Positions 32,671 through 45,823 are shown, numbered from the stretch's first letter. The stretch is DNA of 64,000 nt from Colocasia esculenta (GCA_014218235.1 CM024755.1:166773941-166837940); one strand, 5' to 3'. Translations and numbers: made by a program. Notes: a model not told the origin generated them from the letters alone.

Positions 32671-34062
32671 TGTTGGGTTCTCATATTGAAGAATGTTGGG
32701 TTACAACAAGTGCTTAAATGTTTTTGATGATGAGCAATACTAATTGATGTTATGTGAAATGTTCACAAATAGTATGTTTGTTTTTTATGATGAACATTTC
32801 ATGAACAAGATAAAATTGATGTGTTATGAATGTGTGAAACATGATGAGAATGACAATTGGATGCAAATGAAACACATGTTTTATATGTTCATTATATCTC
32901 ACTAATTATGTCTTTTAATGTAGGTGTGAATGTATACAAGACAAAGCCCAAAATCCAAGTGCAAAAGAACAAGACAAGTTGCTGAAATAGTGCACCTGTC
33001 AACAGATGACAGTGCATCTGTCAACAGATGAATAGTGCATCTGTCGACAGATGATTTTCGCCTGTCGACAGATCCACTCAGAAATCTATTTCCAGAAAGC
33101 CCAGTCTTCCGGTTTTTGCAAACCTGTCAGCATCTGTCGACAGCAGCAAGTTGTCTGTCGACAGACGGAGTTTTGGGAAGATCTAATGGCCAGGATATGA
33201 TCTATATTTGGGTGATCCCTTTTAGCACGACTCTCCATGTTTGAACACCCTTATATAAGGATCATATGAGGCTATTTTCGCAGAAAGGAGCCACCATACC
33301 AAAACCCTAAGCAAAGGTCAAGATCAAGGCTTTCTTCCTGCTGCCCTGCTTCATCTCTCTGCCCAGAACAAAGAAGAACAACCTTCCAAGTGGAGTTGAA
33401 GCTGGTTAGTCTGTGGTTCAAACTTCTCCATCAACTGATACTTGTCAAGACGAAGCTTGGAGTCTTCTGGACGACCAACGAGAAGAGATCTACATCGGGA
33501 TTTGATTCTTCATCTCAAAACTCTTCTCCTTTCACTACTTTCATATATCTGTGTGTGTGCACTGATTTGAGATCAGTACGTGGATGTTGTGGAAGTGTGG
33601 ATTGTTGTTCTGATTGCGTGTTTACATCAGACAACGTGTGTGTGGTGTGTTGGTCAGATCAAGGCTAGAGGATCTGATCTTTTGTGGACTTGATCTAGCG
33701 TGTGTGTGTGTGGTTGAGCCGGTGTGCTCGTGTGTGTGTTGTACTCAGTTCTTGAGTAGTGTGTCCTCACTGTGTGGGGGGTGGACGTAGGAGTCACGTG
33801 GTGTGATCTCCGAACCACTTAAAAAATCCCTTGTGCACTGTGGTTTGACTTGTGGTTTGCATTGTGTTGCGCTAGATGCATGCATAGGGATTTCGTTTAC
33901 ACACTACTTGTTAATTAGTTCACACACATTACATTAGATCAAAGGGGTTTTAATTGAGTAGATATTTTAATCCAAAGTAATTTTCAGATTGCTTAAGTTT
34001 CCGCTGCAAATCTATTCAACCCCCCTTCTAGCTTTGCCAGTACCGAGTATCCGATCCTAACA
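32671..34062 (+). mobile_element. 3' LTR of the Sirevirus-type element
   Basis: This 1392-bp partner of 27742-29101 includes about 34 bp near 33838-33871 (CTGTGGTTTGACTTGTGGTT...) that the 5' LTR lacks. Confidence 0.95.
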
Positions 34063-36600
34063 TCTCTCTCTCTCATCGCCCCATTCACACCTACATCCTA
34101 TGCACCTCTACCTCCCTCTCTCACTGTCCCATGCACACCCATGCCATGTGCACCCCCTCTCTCTCTCTCTCTCTCACATCTCAACATGAGATATCAAAGT
34201 GTGCGGTTATAATCAATTTCGTGCCAAATCAGAGTAAGTAAGGAAATTACAACATTAATCCATAGGGACAACAATCAAATTTGCCACATAATGAAGAACC
34301 ATGATTTTATTGATATCAGAAGTCACTAATTGCTATTACATCAATCTTTCCATAACCATTATATCAATCCACTATGTCTATTACATAGGGCCCATCTTGA
34401 CCATTACTTTGACTAGAAACTAAAAAAACTCAAACGACTTTGATATCGATTCTTCTAGGTTAACTATGATGCTCTTCACTCTTGCCCATCTCCATTAGAG
34501 TATGTCTCCTTATCTTAATTACCTAAAAATCATGAATTAAAGTAGGGTGAGCGAGATGCTCAATAGAATTTATATATCTAGTTTAGGTATCTTTACATGA
34601 TTAATGATTTATCACGTAGGATACACTAATGCCATGGAAACAATTAAATCAAAAGACTACATATGCAACAAATAATGACAAGAGACACAAAGATATAATT
34701 GAGCAATTGAATAGCAAAATAGAGATGATAAGTGATGAACTCATTAACACAATAATGACAATAATTCAAGAAGTATTCATGAACATTTAAAAGTTGAAAG
34801 GTATTGAATTGGTCATATCATAAGTGAATACCCACAAGGGAAACATTTACAGGTTAAGCAATATATCGAGCATACATTCATGATTTGATTATCATAGATT
34901 AATTTAGCATGCATGTATTTTGGTGCAATGTCACACCATTGTCAATCAACTCCCCGCGAGTACAAATATTTTTGAGCACTTCTCCCAGGACTAGACTAGC
35001 CCCATTGATGCTAGGCATTGAGGTTATGGATGCAAGATCCCATGTAATATCTATACAATCTCAGTTTAATGGCCAAGCAAATTTCAATAAATAAATTTAT
35101 GTAATTAAATACATAGATTACATGTTGTTTAAGAAATTCATGATAGAGAAGGAGTTCTAGATGTGATAAGTCAAAATCACTTAAATATGGTGTAAAAACA
35201 TGGGTAGAAGGGGATTGCACATATGCAATTGGCAAAAGATGGTTGAATGCATTTGGGTCCAGTGGTGCATTTAAAATCACAGCTATCAAGATAAGCATGT
35301 TAGAGATCAGAATGCGGTTTTTCCCCTAGGTGGGGGTTTGTCGTGTGTATAGACGTGCTTCCTAATGATAGTGCATTTTATCAAATTAGACATAATTCAC
35401 TCTAATGTTGTCGAAAATGTGTCTTGATGGTCCGACATAGCTTCAAAATAGGTTTTATGGATTTTTAAGGTACAACCTATTCAGAGGTCATACGAGAATC
35501 CATGGTCAGTAGAGTCTTATGGAGGTCTTAATGAAGAAGTTTCAGTTTGACAGGATATAGAGGGTTCTAACTTCACTAAGAGGTGTTCGCAATAACAGAT
35601 CGATTGATTCATGTTGCCATCGGGTGACATGATTCCAATAAAAATGCCAATATGGAACCGTCACAATCACGTAAAACATGGATATCAAAGCAAGGCTTTC
35701 ATGGATAAAAATCTAGACATGGTATTAAATCACATCATCATGAAAAGATAGTTTAGATGATCCTTTAGACATTAGAAATTCGAGATGATAGGATCATGGT
35801 AATTAAGATCAAACATGACATGAATTAAGAAGAGTGTATTGAATCCTTATCATGTGTATTATTTTTTATAAGAAAGAAGTAAAAAGGTGAGGTCAAGTAG
35901 AGTCAAGTACATCATGACTTACTAGATGATCTCATGTTTTATTACATGTGTTGCAGCATACTTATAACATATTTAGGTTTTTGTACTACATGGTTAGGGC
36001 AGCAACATAAAATAGATGATGAATCCTATAAACTTAAAGTAATGTTTGAGAATATAACCTGAATTTTAAAGTAAGAGTCGAGTTGCCCCTATAGATAATG
36101 GCATGTTTATAAACATGATATGGAGAGAGCGCTTGACAGCGATTTCTCCTAGGGTCGGCCAAGAGAGCACTTAATATCTTATTTATAGGCCTAAGGTTGC
36201 ATGAGTCCATATTTAGCTCTTTCCTTATGTGTAGGATACCCAATCTGATTCTAATTCAAATTGAGGCCAATTTTCTTCCTTTAAATCCTATTTTTGATGA
36301 GGATTATGATAGAAATTTGAATCTCCCTTATCGGGTTAGGCTCTAGCTTCATATAATGGCCCATTAGACTTAGGTTTAAGCTCATTTGACCCAATTTATT
36401 AATAGATTTTTGGATATTACGAATTTTAAATGTTTTTCTCTCATTTTAGGCCTTTCTCTAGCCATATTACACTTGCAATCTTCTATTAAACTTTCATTTA
36501 ATTATTTTGGATTAATTTTATAAGAAAATTGTTATTTATTCCTATTTTAAAAATCTAGGTTGTTATACTTTCTCTTAATGTTGAAGCCAGATAGGTGCAC
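34063..36600. other. Gene-free AT-rich DNA
   Basis: A CT tract (34063-34175) continues the microsatellite interrupted by the retrotransposon. No coding sequence or clear repeat family was recognised in the rest. Confidence 0.6.
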
Positions 36601-36602
36601 CC

Positions 36603-36605
<3 letters not shown>

Positions 36606-36657
<52 letters not shown>

Positions 36658-37208
36658 AATAAAATTAGGAGCTAATTTCGAGTTTGCGTAGTGTTTTAAG
36701 ACTAGGGATAGTAATCAGATTCGGATAAATTTGAAAAATCATTGTTTGGCTCAGTGTGGATGCAATCGTACAATATGCCACGTTCAAAACACGTCAAGGG
36801 TATCGACCACATTCATGTTTGTTATCCATCTTATGTTTTTTATGATTAGGTTTGAGTGTTTTGATGTGATTTTATTTAGTTTCTATTAATTATTTTGTTG
36901 CTATATATTTTTGCCTTTGTCTCTCTCTCCCCCCCCCCCCCCCCAAATAAAATTAGGAGCTAATTTCGAGTTTGCGTAGTGTTTTAAGACTTAGGGATAG
37001 TAATCAGATTCGGATAAATTTGAAAAATCATTGTTTGGCTCAGTGTGGATGCAATCGTACAATAGACCATGTTCAAAACACGTCAAAGGTATCGACCACA
37101 TTCATGTTTGTTATCCATCTTATGTTTGTTATGATTAGGTTTGAGTGTTTTGATGTGATTTTATTTAGTTTCTATTAACTATTTTGTTGCTATATATTTT
37201 TGCCTTTG
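36606..37208 (+). repeat. Direct tandem duplication of about 290 bp with variable CT/C tracts
   Basis: The segment from AATAAAATTAGGAGC to TTTTGCCTTTGT is present twice, at 36658-36918 and 36945-37208, with a handful of differences. Each copy is preceded by a low-complexity tract: (CT)n at 36606-36655, and CT plus about 17 C at 36919-36944. Confidence 0.92.
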
Positions 37209-38163
37209 TATTATGTAAGAAATCCATCAAACCTTGAAAATCTGAAGAAAAAAAATGGCGAGCACTTCACAATAAGTAGGTAAGTTTCCCTTTTCCTATC
37301 CTCTACATTTTACTATATGATATTGACCTTGTTATATTATCTCTAGGACCTATTGGTCTCAGTGGGTTTTGAGATTTGACTTCCCCTTCGTAAAAAAAGA
37401 TGGTGATGTAAATGCATTTTATTAATCATTGGATAGACTATTATGCTGATCTATCTTGCACACCGTGGTGGCAAGAAGTTTCTTGACAGTTTTTTACTTG
37501 ATTTAACAATATTATCTTTGAGTAGTTTTTATTAATTTCTCTTTCTTTGTATATTGATTTTATGGTTTTTTTTACTTTTAACTTAGCATGCATCATATAG
37601 TTTTGAGCTTTCATACTTCATAATTTGTAAAAGGTTACTCTTTAGCAATGGTTAATTATGTTTAAAGTCTTGAACAAGGATGGTTATTCCATTCCGAATT
37701 TGAAAGTCCTTTTCAAACTTATCACTCTATCTAGTTGGTCAATGTGGTTCCTATCTAAAATTCTTTTCCTTTCTCAGTTCAAGCAACTCTTTCCTTTTGA
37801 TCTACTCATTAGTTATAAAATGTACGAAGATAATATAGTCATCTCAACTCGACGTCAAACTATCGAACTCCTCTAACGAGTAAAACATGTAGCTAATCAG
37901 GACTAGGGTACCTCTTTACCCAGATGTTGGTCATTCCCTTTCTTTTTCTTTTCTATCATTCTAAAGAAGGGTCCTCCATGCTAATTTGTCATAGTGGTTA
38001 GTTCAGAGTTTTCTAGATAATTATTATCACTTGTCATTGTGATGGATGTTTTTTCATCTTGATACTTGTTTTTCAATCTACTCAGCTTCATTTCCACTTC
38101 ATATCACCTTCACTCCATCTTTGCTCACTCCCTTTTAAAATGAATATCAAGAAGGGGGAATAT
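37209..38163. other. Gene-free DNA ending in a polypurine tract
   Basis: No gene seen. Its end, AAGAAGGGGGAATA at about 38150-38163, is a polypurine tract directly before an LTR start, so at least the right part is probably the non-coding interior of an LTR element. Confidence 0.55.
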
Positions 38164-39700
38164 GTAGACACCCATTTTCAACTTATAAGTTGAGTCATTT
38201 CCCTTTTTTATATAAGTGATACCCCAAATTGACCATTGTTTTTGAGTCATTCTTTGGTGTATTTTGAGCCCATTTTCGAGCCCAATGCCACCTTGATGAT
38301 CAAAATCTTATGTAAACTTGGTTTCATGTAGGATTTATGTGAACGAGATCTGCCTTATACGAAGTTCTGAGTGCCTTATCCTAAACTTGGCCTATCACAT
38401 GACCACATTCATAAATGTGGTCCTACAATATGATGCATTCTTAAAAATCCATGCAATCTTTGTGTAATATGTCTCTTCTCGTCGTTATCATCATGTAAGT
38501 GAGTTTGAGAGGTTTTGGGATGATTCTTTCGGTCCAAACTGGTTCATAATTATCTTGGAAACCATTTTAAACCTATTTATGGTTGATTTATCATTTGAAG
38601 GTCGAGCTAGGGTTTTATACCTCTATAAATAGATGTGGAAATGGATTTATTGATAATCCATTAAAAATCATTATTTTGTGTATTTATTTTTATCATTTAT
38701 CATGTTTTCATGTGTTCATGACTGCATATTGCAGATTCAAGTCCCGTCGGAGGCTAATCAAGCCATGGGAACGGAAGGTGAACCTACAATCACAGAGTGC
38801 GGGCGTGCCTGTCACGTGAGTGATAACAAGTGTTCTGCCTCCGAGAGTCGAAGGGCTTTAGGTCTCTTTTGTATGTCGTTTGAATTCGTTAAATGAATCT
38901 GAGTATCGGGCTTGGATCAATATTCCGCCGTTGCCTAAGCACAACGACGTTAATTACATTTCTCTAGGAGAGAAAACCCTTGATTAATCGCCAGAATATA
39001 AAATCTTGTGGCCTTAAAATGAGACATCTGATAAAGGTGCAAAACAAAACCCCAAAATTGCAGTTAAAATTGCAAGAGAGTTAAGTGTGTTCAAATATCG
39101 GGGGAGTCGGCAAGAGTTGGAGTGCATGGACTCTTCGTCATGTGAGGTCAATTATGCTCATTTGCTCATTTGTTCTTTTATTTAATGCAATTTTTGTTTA
39201 GTCATGTGATAGCTTTGATACATCCCTTATTATCATGGTTCTTCTCGTGATTCGGCACCATTTGGCCATCTCATGCTCATTCAATGACACAAGTACATTT
39301 CACTCAACAACACATGCACAACACATTCAATTCGGCAAACCAACTAATTCGGTAGCTAGACTCATTCAGCTAGCAGGTTGAATCAGTAAAACGTGCTTGA
39401 TTCAGAAAGACAGACTAATTCGACAAGATATGGGCGAATCGGCACAATCGATCGAGTCGACAAAACCTGACTGAGTCGGCGAGACTGATCGAGTCGGCAC
39501 CCTATTGAGATGCTATTGAATTGCTCAACTAGTGAGGATTTTTAAAGTCTCTTACCGACTCAAAGCGCATGGAAAAAAATTCAGCAGCATCTCCCCTTAT
39601 TTCGGGAGAGGGGGGGGGGGAGAGCGTGATACACGTCTACCGCGATGGAGACAACACCAAAAAGTAAGGTGTATGTCAAAAAACAATATCACCCCGATGA
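38164..39700 (+). mobile_element. LTR fragment starting TGTAGACACCC (right end unknown)
   Basis: TGTAGACACCCATTTTCAAC follows a polypurine tract, the arrangement of a Gypsy 3' LTR. It shares the first nine bases with the gag-only family. A TATA box (CTATAAATAG) lies at 38622-38631. No partner LTR is in the window, so the right end is an estimate. The part 39340-39505 contains degenerate repeats of GACTNANTCGGCNA type. Confidence 0.5.
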
Positions 39701-42570
39701 CACACGGCATCGATCCCTGAGGTACGCCTACAAGAGGACCAATTATTATCGAGACCATAAATGAATCTTTTCATGTCGGGACGACGATCGAATGGTATTT
39801 GAGTCCATGTACTCAGGCATAGATATTGTGCTATCTAACTCGAAATTCAATGGATTTCTTTTCTATTTATTATTTCTTTTATATTTGAATCAACGATAAC
39901 CACGATTCTATGCATACGATTCAGCAACAGTCACATTTCTGCCTGGACGAGTTGACAGACTAGCCTCCTGACTGAGTGAGTCTGCAGAGCTATCTCTTGC
40001 TCATCTGAATCGACAGCAGACATTCAAGCCTCATGAACAGGAAGCCAGAGCTTCATGTTGGGCACACACAACAAAAAAAGGTAAGAAAAAGTGCTGAAAT
40101 GGCTAATGAGGGTAACTGCTTGGCCTTGGGCATGTGTATTGACTACCCAACCCACTGTTAGCAAAGAGTTGTTTTTCCCAAAACGAGGTTTGTAAAGGCT
40201 TCACTGCTCTAAAAAGAGAGGACATCATTCATGGTAGAGAAGAAAAGGGGGAATGACTTCACACCTCTTCTCACATCAAAAGGGGACAAGTCTATCTCAG
40301 AACATGGCATTTGGTGATATAGAAAGACAAATAACAAATAAAATAGAGAGAGAAAAGTAGAAGCACGGTTGCCAAGGCCTCATTTATTGAGGTGTTGGGT
40401 TGGGATCCTTTCACATGGGAGGCTTGGGATGGAAAGGCCCATCTCTCCATGTGGAAAACTCATCATTCGTACTCCTCCCAAGAGGAAGTAATGAATATAA
40501 TAAATAGAAAATGACAATCTTAAATAAAGTACATACACATGAATAATAAAGAACAAAAAAAACTTTACAGAAGCCAACATACTTGAGATCAAACAAAAGT
40601 GCAATCTGATATGAAGAACTCTTTTTAATAGTAGAAGAATGATGGGATGGAAGGGTACAATGCTTTAAAAAATAAATGAGGCAAAGGGGAATCTTCTCCC
40701 TTTCCTACATCACTTCCCACTCACCCCTCTCTTCTACCCACACACCAGGGGAGAGAACTGAGCTCCTTCTCCTTTCTTCCTCTTCTGCTTCAACAGCACC
40801 GCCTCCTTAGGAAAGAACACCTTGCCCTTTTCCCAAGAAAACTCCCTTTTTGCCTTTCTCTTCAATCCTTCTTCTGAAACCCAGAGAAAGAAAACCGCAG
40901 CTCCTCCTCTTCCCCCAGCCATTTTTTTCTAGCTCTCTCTCTCTTTTTCTTAGCCACAACAGACACCTTTTTAAGGGGTGGGAGTGGTGAACAGTGGCTT
41001 AAACTCACCCTTTACCTAGGTGGTGGAGGTATTGTGCCTCTTTTAATGGACTGTCTACTCAATTAAACATTTCTTCTTTTAAGAAAATTAGGCCTCCAAC
41101 AATAGACCTCTAGAGTCTAGGGCTCAAGGACTGGTTAGGTTGTCACCACACAGGGGTTAAAACCCACCCCACGGTAAGCTACCCTCTATTTGCATGTTTC
41201 ACTATATGAGAGATATATGCTTCACTTAACATAGTTTAATGGGTTTCCCCTATTTCTAATCACTTTAGCAAGATCAGGCAGAAAGGAAGATGTTAGCCCC
41301 TTGCCCTCTGGTTGGCTGAAGGGTGAGGAAGAAGAGAATCTCCATCTCCCGCACATGAAGATAGAATACAGTCAAAGAACAGTGCGTGTCTTGAATGTGG
41401 CTATACGATAGATGAGTTCTTAGTTCGAAAGGTTATGATTGACTTTTGACAAGTTTTGAGATGAATAGTCAAACTTCATCTTGTTATTTCATGAAATTAA
41501 CCTAATTAATGACAATCACATCTTTTATTCTATACTATTCATCTCAATGTTATGTTCATTCGAAATGGGGGGTCATATCTATGTGATTATATTGCTCTCT
41601 CTCCCCTTCGTTGGCACACCTCTCTATCTCCTATGCATCTCTCTCTCCCTTTATTTCTCTATTTCTCTCACATCACAACACTTTCCCTCTCTCTCTCAAT
41701 TTTCTTTCTTTCGGTGGCAAATGAAGAAAAAAGTTGACGTGACATAAACAAAGAGAAAACATAAAAGAAGATGCGGCAAGAATTAGACATAGTTCTGCAA
41801 ATATATTAGAAGAATTAGATATATTTAAATAAACATTTATTAAAATAAAATTATTTAAAAAAACCTCAGAAAAGAATAATACAGAAGGGGTTGGAGCAGG
41901 AAGCAGTGGTGGTATCAGGCTTGCGAGATCATTTCAAATAATTAGTTGCCGTAGAAGGCACGCTTTGGAGATTGAAACCCTTTTATCATGAACCTCCCAA
42001 CCAACCTTGCTTTTAAAATGAGTCCCTTCCCTTCCTTTTCTCTCGCCTTTCTCGTGGGTTGGGTTGTGGGGGAACCTTCTATACTTTTTATATGCAAATA
42101 TCCCAACTTGATTTGTTAGCGTTTCTCTTGGCGATTCGAGCTATCACCATCATAAACTTTATTATGTCGACTTTATTCTTTCATTTGTCTTTAATCTATT
42201 TCCTGTCATTCTTAGCGCTCAAATCTTTTTTGGTCATTTTATCGTAAATACCCTCTCAAAATGAAGAACACATTTTTTTTCTTTATTTACATGTACATTA
42301 TTGCATTAATTAATTGTCTTGTACATATGTTCTCTTCCTTTTTGCCTCTCTAATTAACTAACAAGCTGTAGTAATATTGTAATGATATTTTGCAGAAATT
42401 TTACTGCAGCAGATGCTCTCGTGACAAGTATATATATATATATATATAAATTCGAGTTTATGATAGATTTTTACATAAACTAAGCTTTTAAAAGAGGTGT
42501 TTTGGTAAGTGTTTTTCGATTACGTTTTTTTTTTAATTTTAAAGGCAGCCCCAAAACCGTGACTTTTTAT
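39701..42570. other. Gene-free region
   Basis: No supported gene. Short CT-rich tracts occur near 40940 and 41590-41710. A 62-codon minus-strand frame at 40922-40734 has a basic, low-complexity product and no support as a gene. Confidence 0.5.
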
Positions 42571-42575
42571 GTTGT

Positions 42576-42576
42576 C

Positions 42577-42616
<40 letters not shown>
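42576..42616. repeat. (CT)n microsatellite in the putative promoter/5' UTR
   Basis: About 20 CT dinucleotides with one TT interruption lie just before a GC-rich stretch. CT/GA tracts are common at plant transcription starts. Confidence 0.85.
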
Positions 42617-43009
42617 AGTCTTCACCCACTGCTGGGATTCCGCCGGCGCCGGTTGCTTCCGTCTCCCCAGCCGGTCGCCAACGAAGCTGCCCAGCCCGGG
42701 CCGACCATGGTGTGGATGCGGTGATAAAAGGCACCTGGCGATTCGTCTCAAGTGAGTCTAGTCTTTTCTTTTAGAAGACAAGACTCTAAAGTCTCATAAT
42801 AGAGGTCATCTACATGGGAATTGAGACGGGAACCGCCGCCGCCGCTCTGGTCTGTTCCAGCTCGGGGTGGGTGGTTCTCCGTGATCACACTGCTGTAGGG
42901 GGGTGGGTGATCCGCTGGAAGCCGAGGAGGGAACCCTGAGCTTCTTGCTCCGGGGCTTCCAGTCAAAGTCGAGGACAAACCGGGAAGAGGGGAGAAGGCG
43001 TCTGAAGAG
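42617..43009 (+). other. Candidate non-coding first exon of the PUB4-type gene
   Basis: This is a GC-rich stretch in an otherwise AT-rich area, downstream of a CT tract, with possible splice donors at 42752 (CAA|GTGAGT) and 43010 (GAG|GTAAAA). The coding exon at 46662 has an acceptor only three bases upstream of its ATG (TTTTACAG at 46651-46658), so the transcript must have an upstream exon. This is the best candidate in the 4 kb before it. A further AG...GT bounded block (43217-43488) could be an optional exon. Confidence 0.4.
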
Positions 43010-43697
43010 GTAAAATGTTTTATGTTGTTATTGTTAGACTTTGGTCGCTTCGGATTCTCCTTGTGTATTCATGGTTTTGTTTAAAGCATTTGATGGGATT
43101 TCGCTTGTTCTTTGAATCCCGCTGGCGGGAGGTTCGTTTGGGCCTTTGCTTCGGTATCATAATTGACATTTCGATGTTTTCTTCCATTGGAATCTGCAAA
43201 AAGAAGCAATTTGCAGGCCCTTGCTATAACCAAATATTCTCAGAATAGATCGTTAGTTCCTGGGGAACAGCCTTCTCACAAAACAAATGTACATCTTTTA
43301 TCTGCATCCAAGGAGATTAACGAAATTCCGAAACGGAAAAGCATGTCTTCTATTCGGTTTGAATGTTTTGTCAGATTGTGGCTGAAGAGGGCCGATCTCG
43401 AGCCTCCGAAGTGGACTGTCGGATGCTCTCCTGACGGTGGAGGTCACGAGCTGGCCGGTGCCAAGGGTCCCTGCAAGTACACCACTAGGTAAAAAAAAAG
43501 AAGATGAAATCAACATCCGGTCGAAATTCAAAGCTCCTATTTAATTTCCGATCCATTGACCGGTCAAACTTAATTTTAGGTCCACCAATACTAAACCTCC
43601 TAATTTCCGGACCAAAAGTTAGAATGACCGTTAGTTTGCAATGGTTCGGAGGGTAAAATGTCTCAAATGCCCTAATGTTTGGGTGTGTTGATTGGTT

Positions 43698-44436
43698 CTA
43701 TATAGTCAGAGGCGTGAGGCGACCGAGGCAACTGAGGGGTGGCCTTAGCCTTAAAGGCCTAGGTGATGGCCTAGGCAACCGAGGCGATATATTATTGAAA
43801 TAATATATATAGCTAAAAATATGAATATATCTATAAATATCACCTAAATAGGTGCATTAAAATTAGTATATTTCATCAAAATATGTTATATCATGTATAT
43901 GTATCACTTAAGTAGGAACTCACCCTCGTACTAACAGTTGACTAAGTATTGTTAGTAGGAGAGTGACTCTCTTAGAGAAGTCACATGTACGTTTGACTTT
44001 TTTCACTGGACTTTGAATTTTTAGTGTTCTAATAGATTTATTTGAATTATGAAATTTTTAGATAATCCAAATTATGAGGGATTAGAAAGTCGTTATTTTG
44101 ATAGAATCAACAAAATCGTAATTTTCTTCTTGGATGTGAGAGTTGACTTTTTATTGATAAGAGATGATTTTTTTGATATTTTTATTAGATTCAAATGGGA
44201 GGTACTTCTTTATTTACATTTAATATCTTAAGTAAATGTAACATTTACTTAAATGATATTCAGGTAAATAATGGAAGATCTTGGAATCAGCTTAGACTCG
44301 CTTAAGGGATCCTGAAATTGGCTTGGACTCGGTCTAAGGGTCGCTGAGGCGAAATGGGCCGGGGTGAGGCGATCTGAGGTTGCCTCGCCTGGCCTCATGG
44401 CCTAGGCGATGGCCTCAATCGCCTTTTATAACATAG
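43698..44436. mobile_element. hAT-type non-autonomous element (739 bp)
   Basis: It is flanked by the 8-bp direct repeat GATTGGTT (43690-43697 and 44437-44444), the duplication size of hAT elements. The ends are imperfect inverted repeats: CTATATAGTCAGAGGCG at the left, CTATGTTATAAAAGGCG as the reverse complement of the right. Both subterminal zones are rich in GCCTAGGCGA-type motifs. No coding capacity. It lies in the inferred first intron of the PUB4-type gene. Confidence 0.85.
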
Positions 44437-45711
44437 GATTGGTTTTTGATGGTGTTTTTTGATATTTTGGGGTGTTTATATTGGATTTTTTGGGTGCTGT
44501 TTCTGGATTTTTTTGGGTGTTATATATATGGAGTAGATGGCTATTTTCTTGACATTTGCATCTACAAAACGACATCTTGCCGTTTGGTCGTGTTGATTAG
44601 TTTTTTGGGTGGTTCAACATAGTTTCAAAGATGCGTCGCGAGGGGTTGGACGTGCAGAGAAGGGGTCGGAGAAGAAAACTTAGGTCGGACCTATATTTCT
44701 CACGAGATGTGGGGGGGGGGAGAGATTTGGTTCACCGCCAAGCTAAGGGTAGAATAGGTTTTTTAGGGAAAAAAAATAGGGGGGAGATAATAGACACGAC
44801 CAAAAATTTAACACTTAACAGATTTAGGACTTAAAATTAAAAATTTTAAACATTGGACATAAAATTAATTTTGAATGTATTTTTTTGATCGGAAGTCAAA
44901 AATCCCTAAAAAAAAAGGGGGGGTAGGGAATGTTCCCTGGGGGTCCCCATCCGACGCTCAAGTTGGAGACGCTGGCAGGCACGGGAAGCAGCAATCAAGG
45001 TGGAAGGGCGGCTAAAGGCCGTTCTTCACCAAAGAAAAACCAGCTCTGAAGAGACTGAGAGAACTTACCTCCGTTGAAGGATCCGCCACTTATTTTTATA
45101 GGGTCATATGCTTCCCCATTGGCCCGCTTGCCATGTGGGGGCAGCCAGGTGGGAGATGTGGTGGGTGGCGGTGAAGGACATTCCCCCTAGGGCAGAGCAC
45201 GTGACATTGGGGGCCCTCTCTCTTCCACGGCCCAAAGCTTAATGATGTGCAATGATGCATCTTTTGGGGGCAAATTCCCGCGGAGAGAGGTGCCAAATCC
45301 CGTACGGTGGGGCCTTAAATGAGGATTGTCACATCACCCTAATTCCCTCCATCCTCTCACTCTTCTTGGAGGTGCATTGACGTCATATTGCTCAGGGACC
45401 CCGGCAATTTTCATCATGACTCCCTAAGCTGCTGTTGCCCTGGTTGCCGGCCGTCGCTCCATCTCGTCCTGGGGACGGGATATCCAAAGACCACGACAGC
45501 CCAGGCGCAGCCATATTTAGCGTCCTGATTACCGCCCGGGAGTCCCGTGTGCCCGTGCCTTTTGGGTAGGGCTGAACACGGTTCGGTTCGGTCCGGGTTG
45601 GTTCAGTTTTTGGCCAACCCGAACCGAACCGAATCCCAAGGTCAACCCGAACCGAACCGAACCGGTTCGGTTTAAACCGAAGTCTAATACATATTTTATC
45701 CCAACCGCACG

Positions 45712-45782
45712 CCTGCCGCGATGGCCAAGGCGCTGACCCCCCTGAAGGCAGGTTCAGGGTTCGAAACCCACCTTTGCCACGG
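45712..45782 (+). other. tRNA-like segment in the MITE (+ orientation)
   Basis: It has a B-box-like GGTTCGAAACC at 45758-45768 and a weak A-box-like TGGCCAAGGCG at about 45722-45732 at roughly tRNA spacing. The acceptor and T stems pair only in part, so it is a tRNA relic or tRNA-derived sequence and not a working tRNA. Confidence 0.45.
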
Positions 45783-45823
45783 TTTTTTGCCTAAAGTTTA
45801 CTATTTTGACAAAAAATTCTTTT

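Larger units (their letters stand above)
27742..34062 (+). mobile_element. Sirevirus-type Copia element lacking pol
   Basis: This is a complete 6321-bp LTR element: 5' LTR 27742-29101, initiator-Met primer site at 29104-29115, interior, polypurine tract at 32656-32670, 3' LTR 32671-34062. The flanks read TCTCT on both sides, but they lie in a CT microsatellite so the duplication is weak evidence. Sirevirus features are a coiled-coil gag extension, a GPKQVWVPK motif, several GGGGGAG tracts before the 3' LTR, and palindromes in the LTRs. The UBN2 part of gag and all of pol are absent. By eye the LTRs differ at roughly 19 of 1360 positions plus one 34-bp indel, so insertion is recent. Confidence 0.93.

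Noticed and set aside
27737..34067. TCTCT as a firm target duplication of the Sirevirus-type element
   Set aside because: The match lies in a CT microsatellite and would occur by chance; element boundaries rest on the LTRs, primer site and purine tract instead.
40734..40922. Possible small basic protein gene
   Set aside because: 62 codons, low complexity, no promoter, splice or homology evidence.
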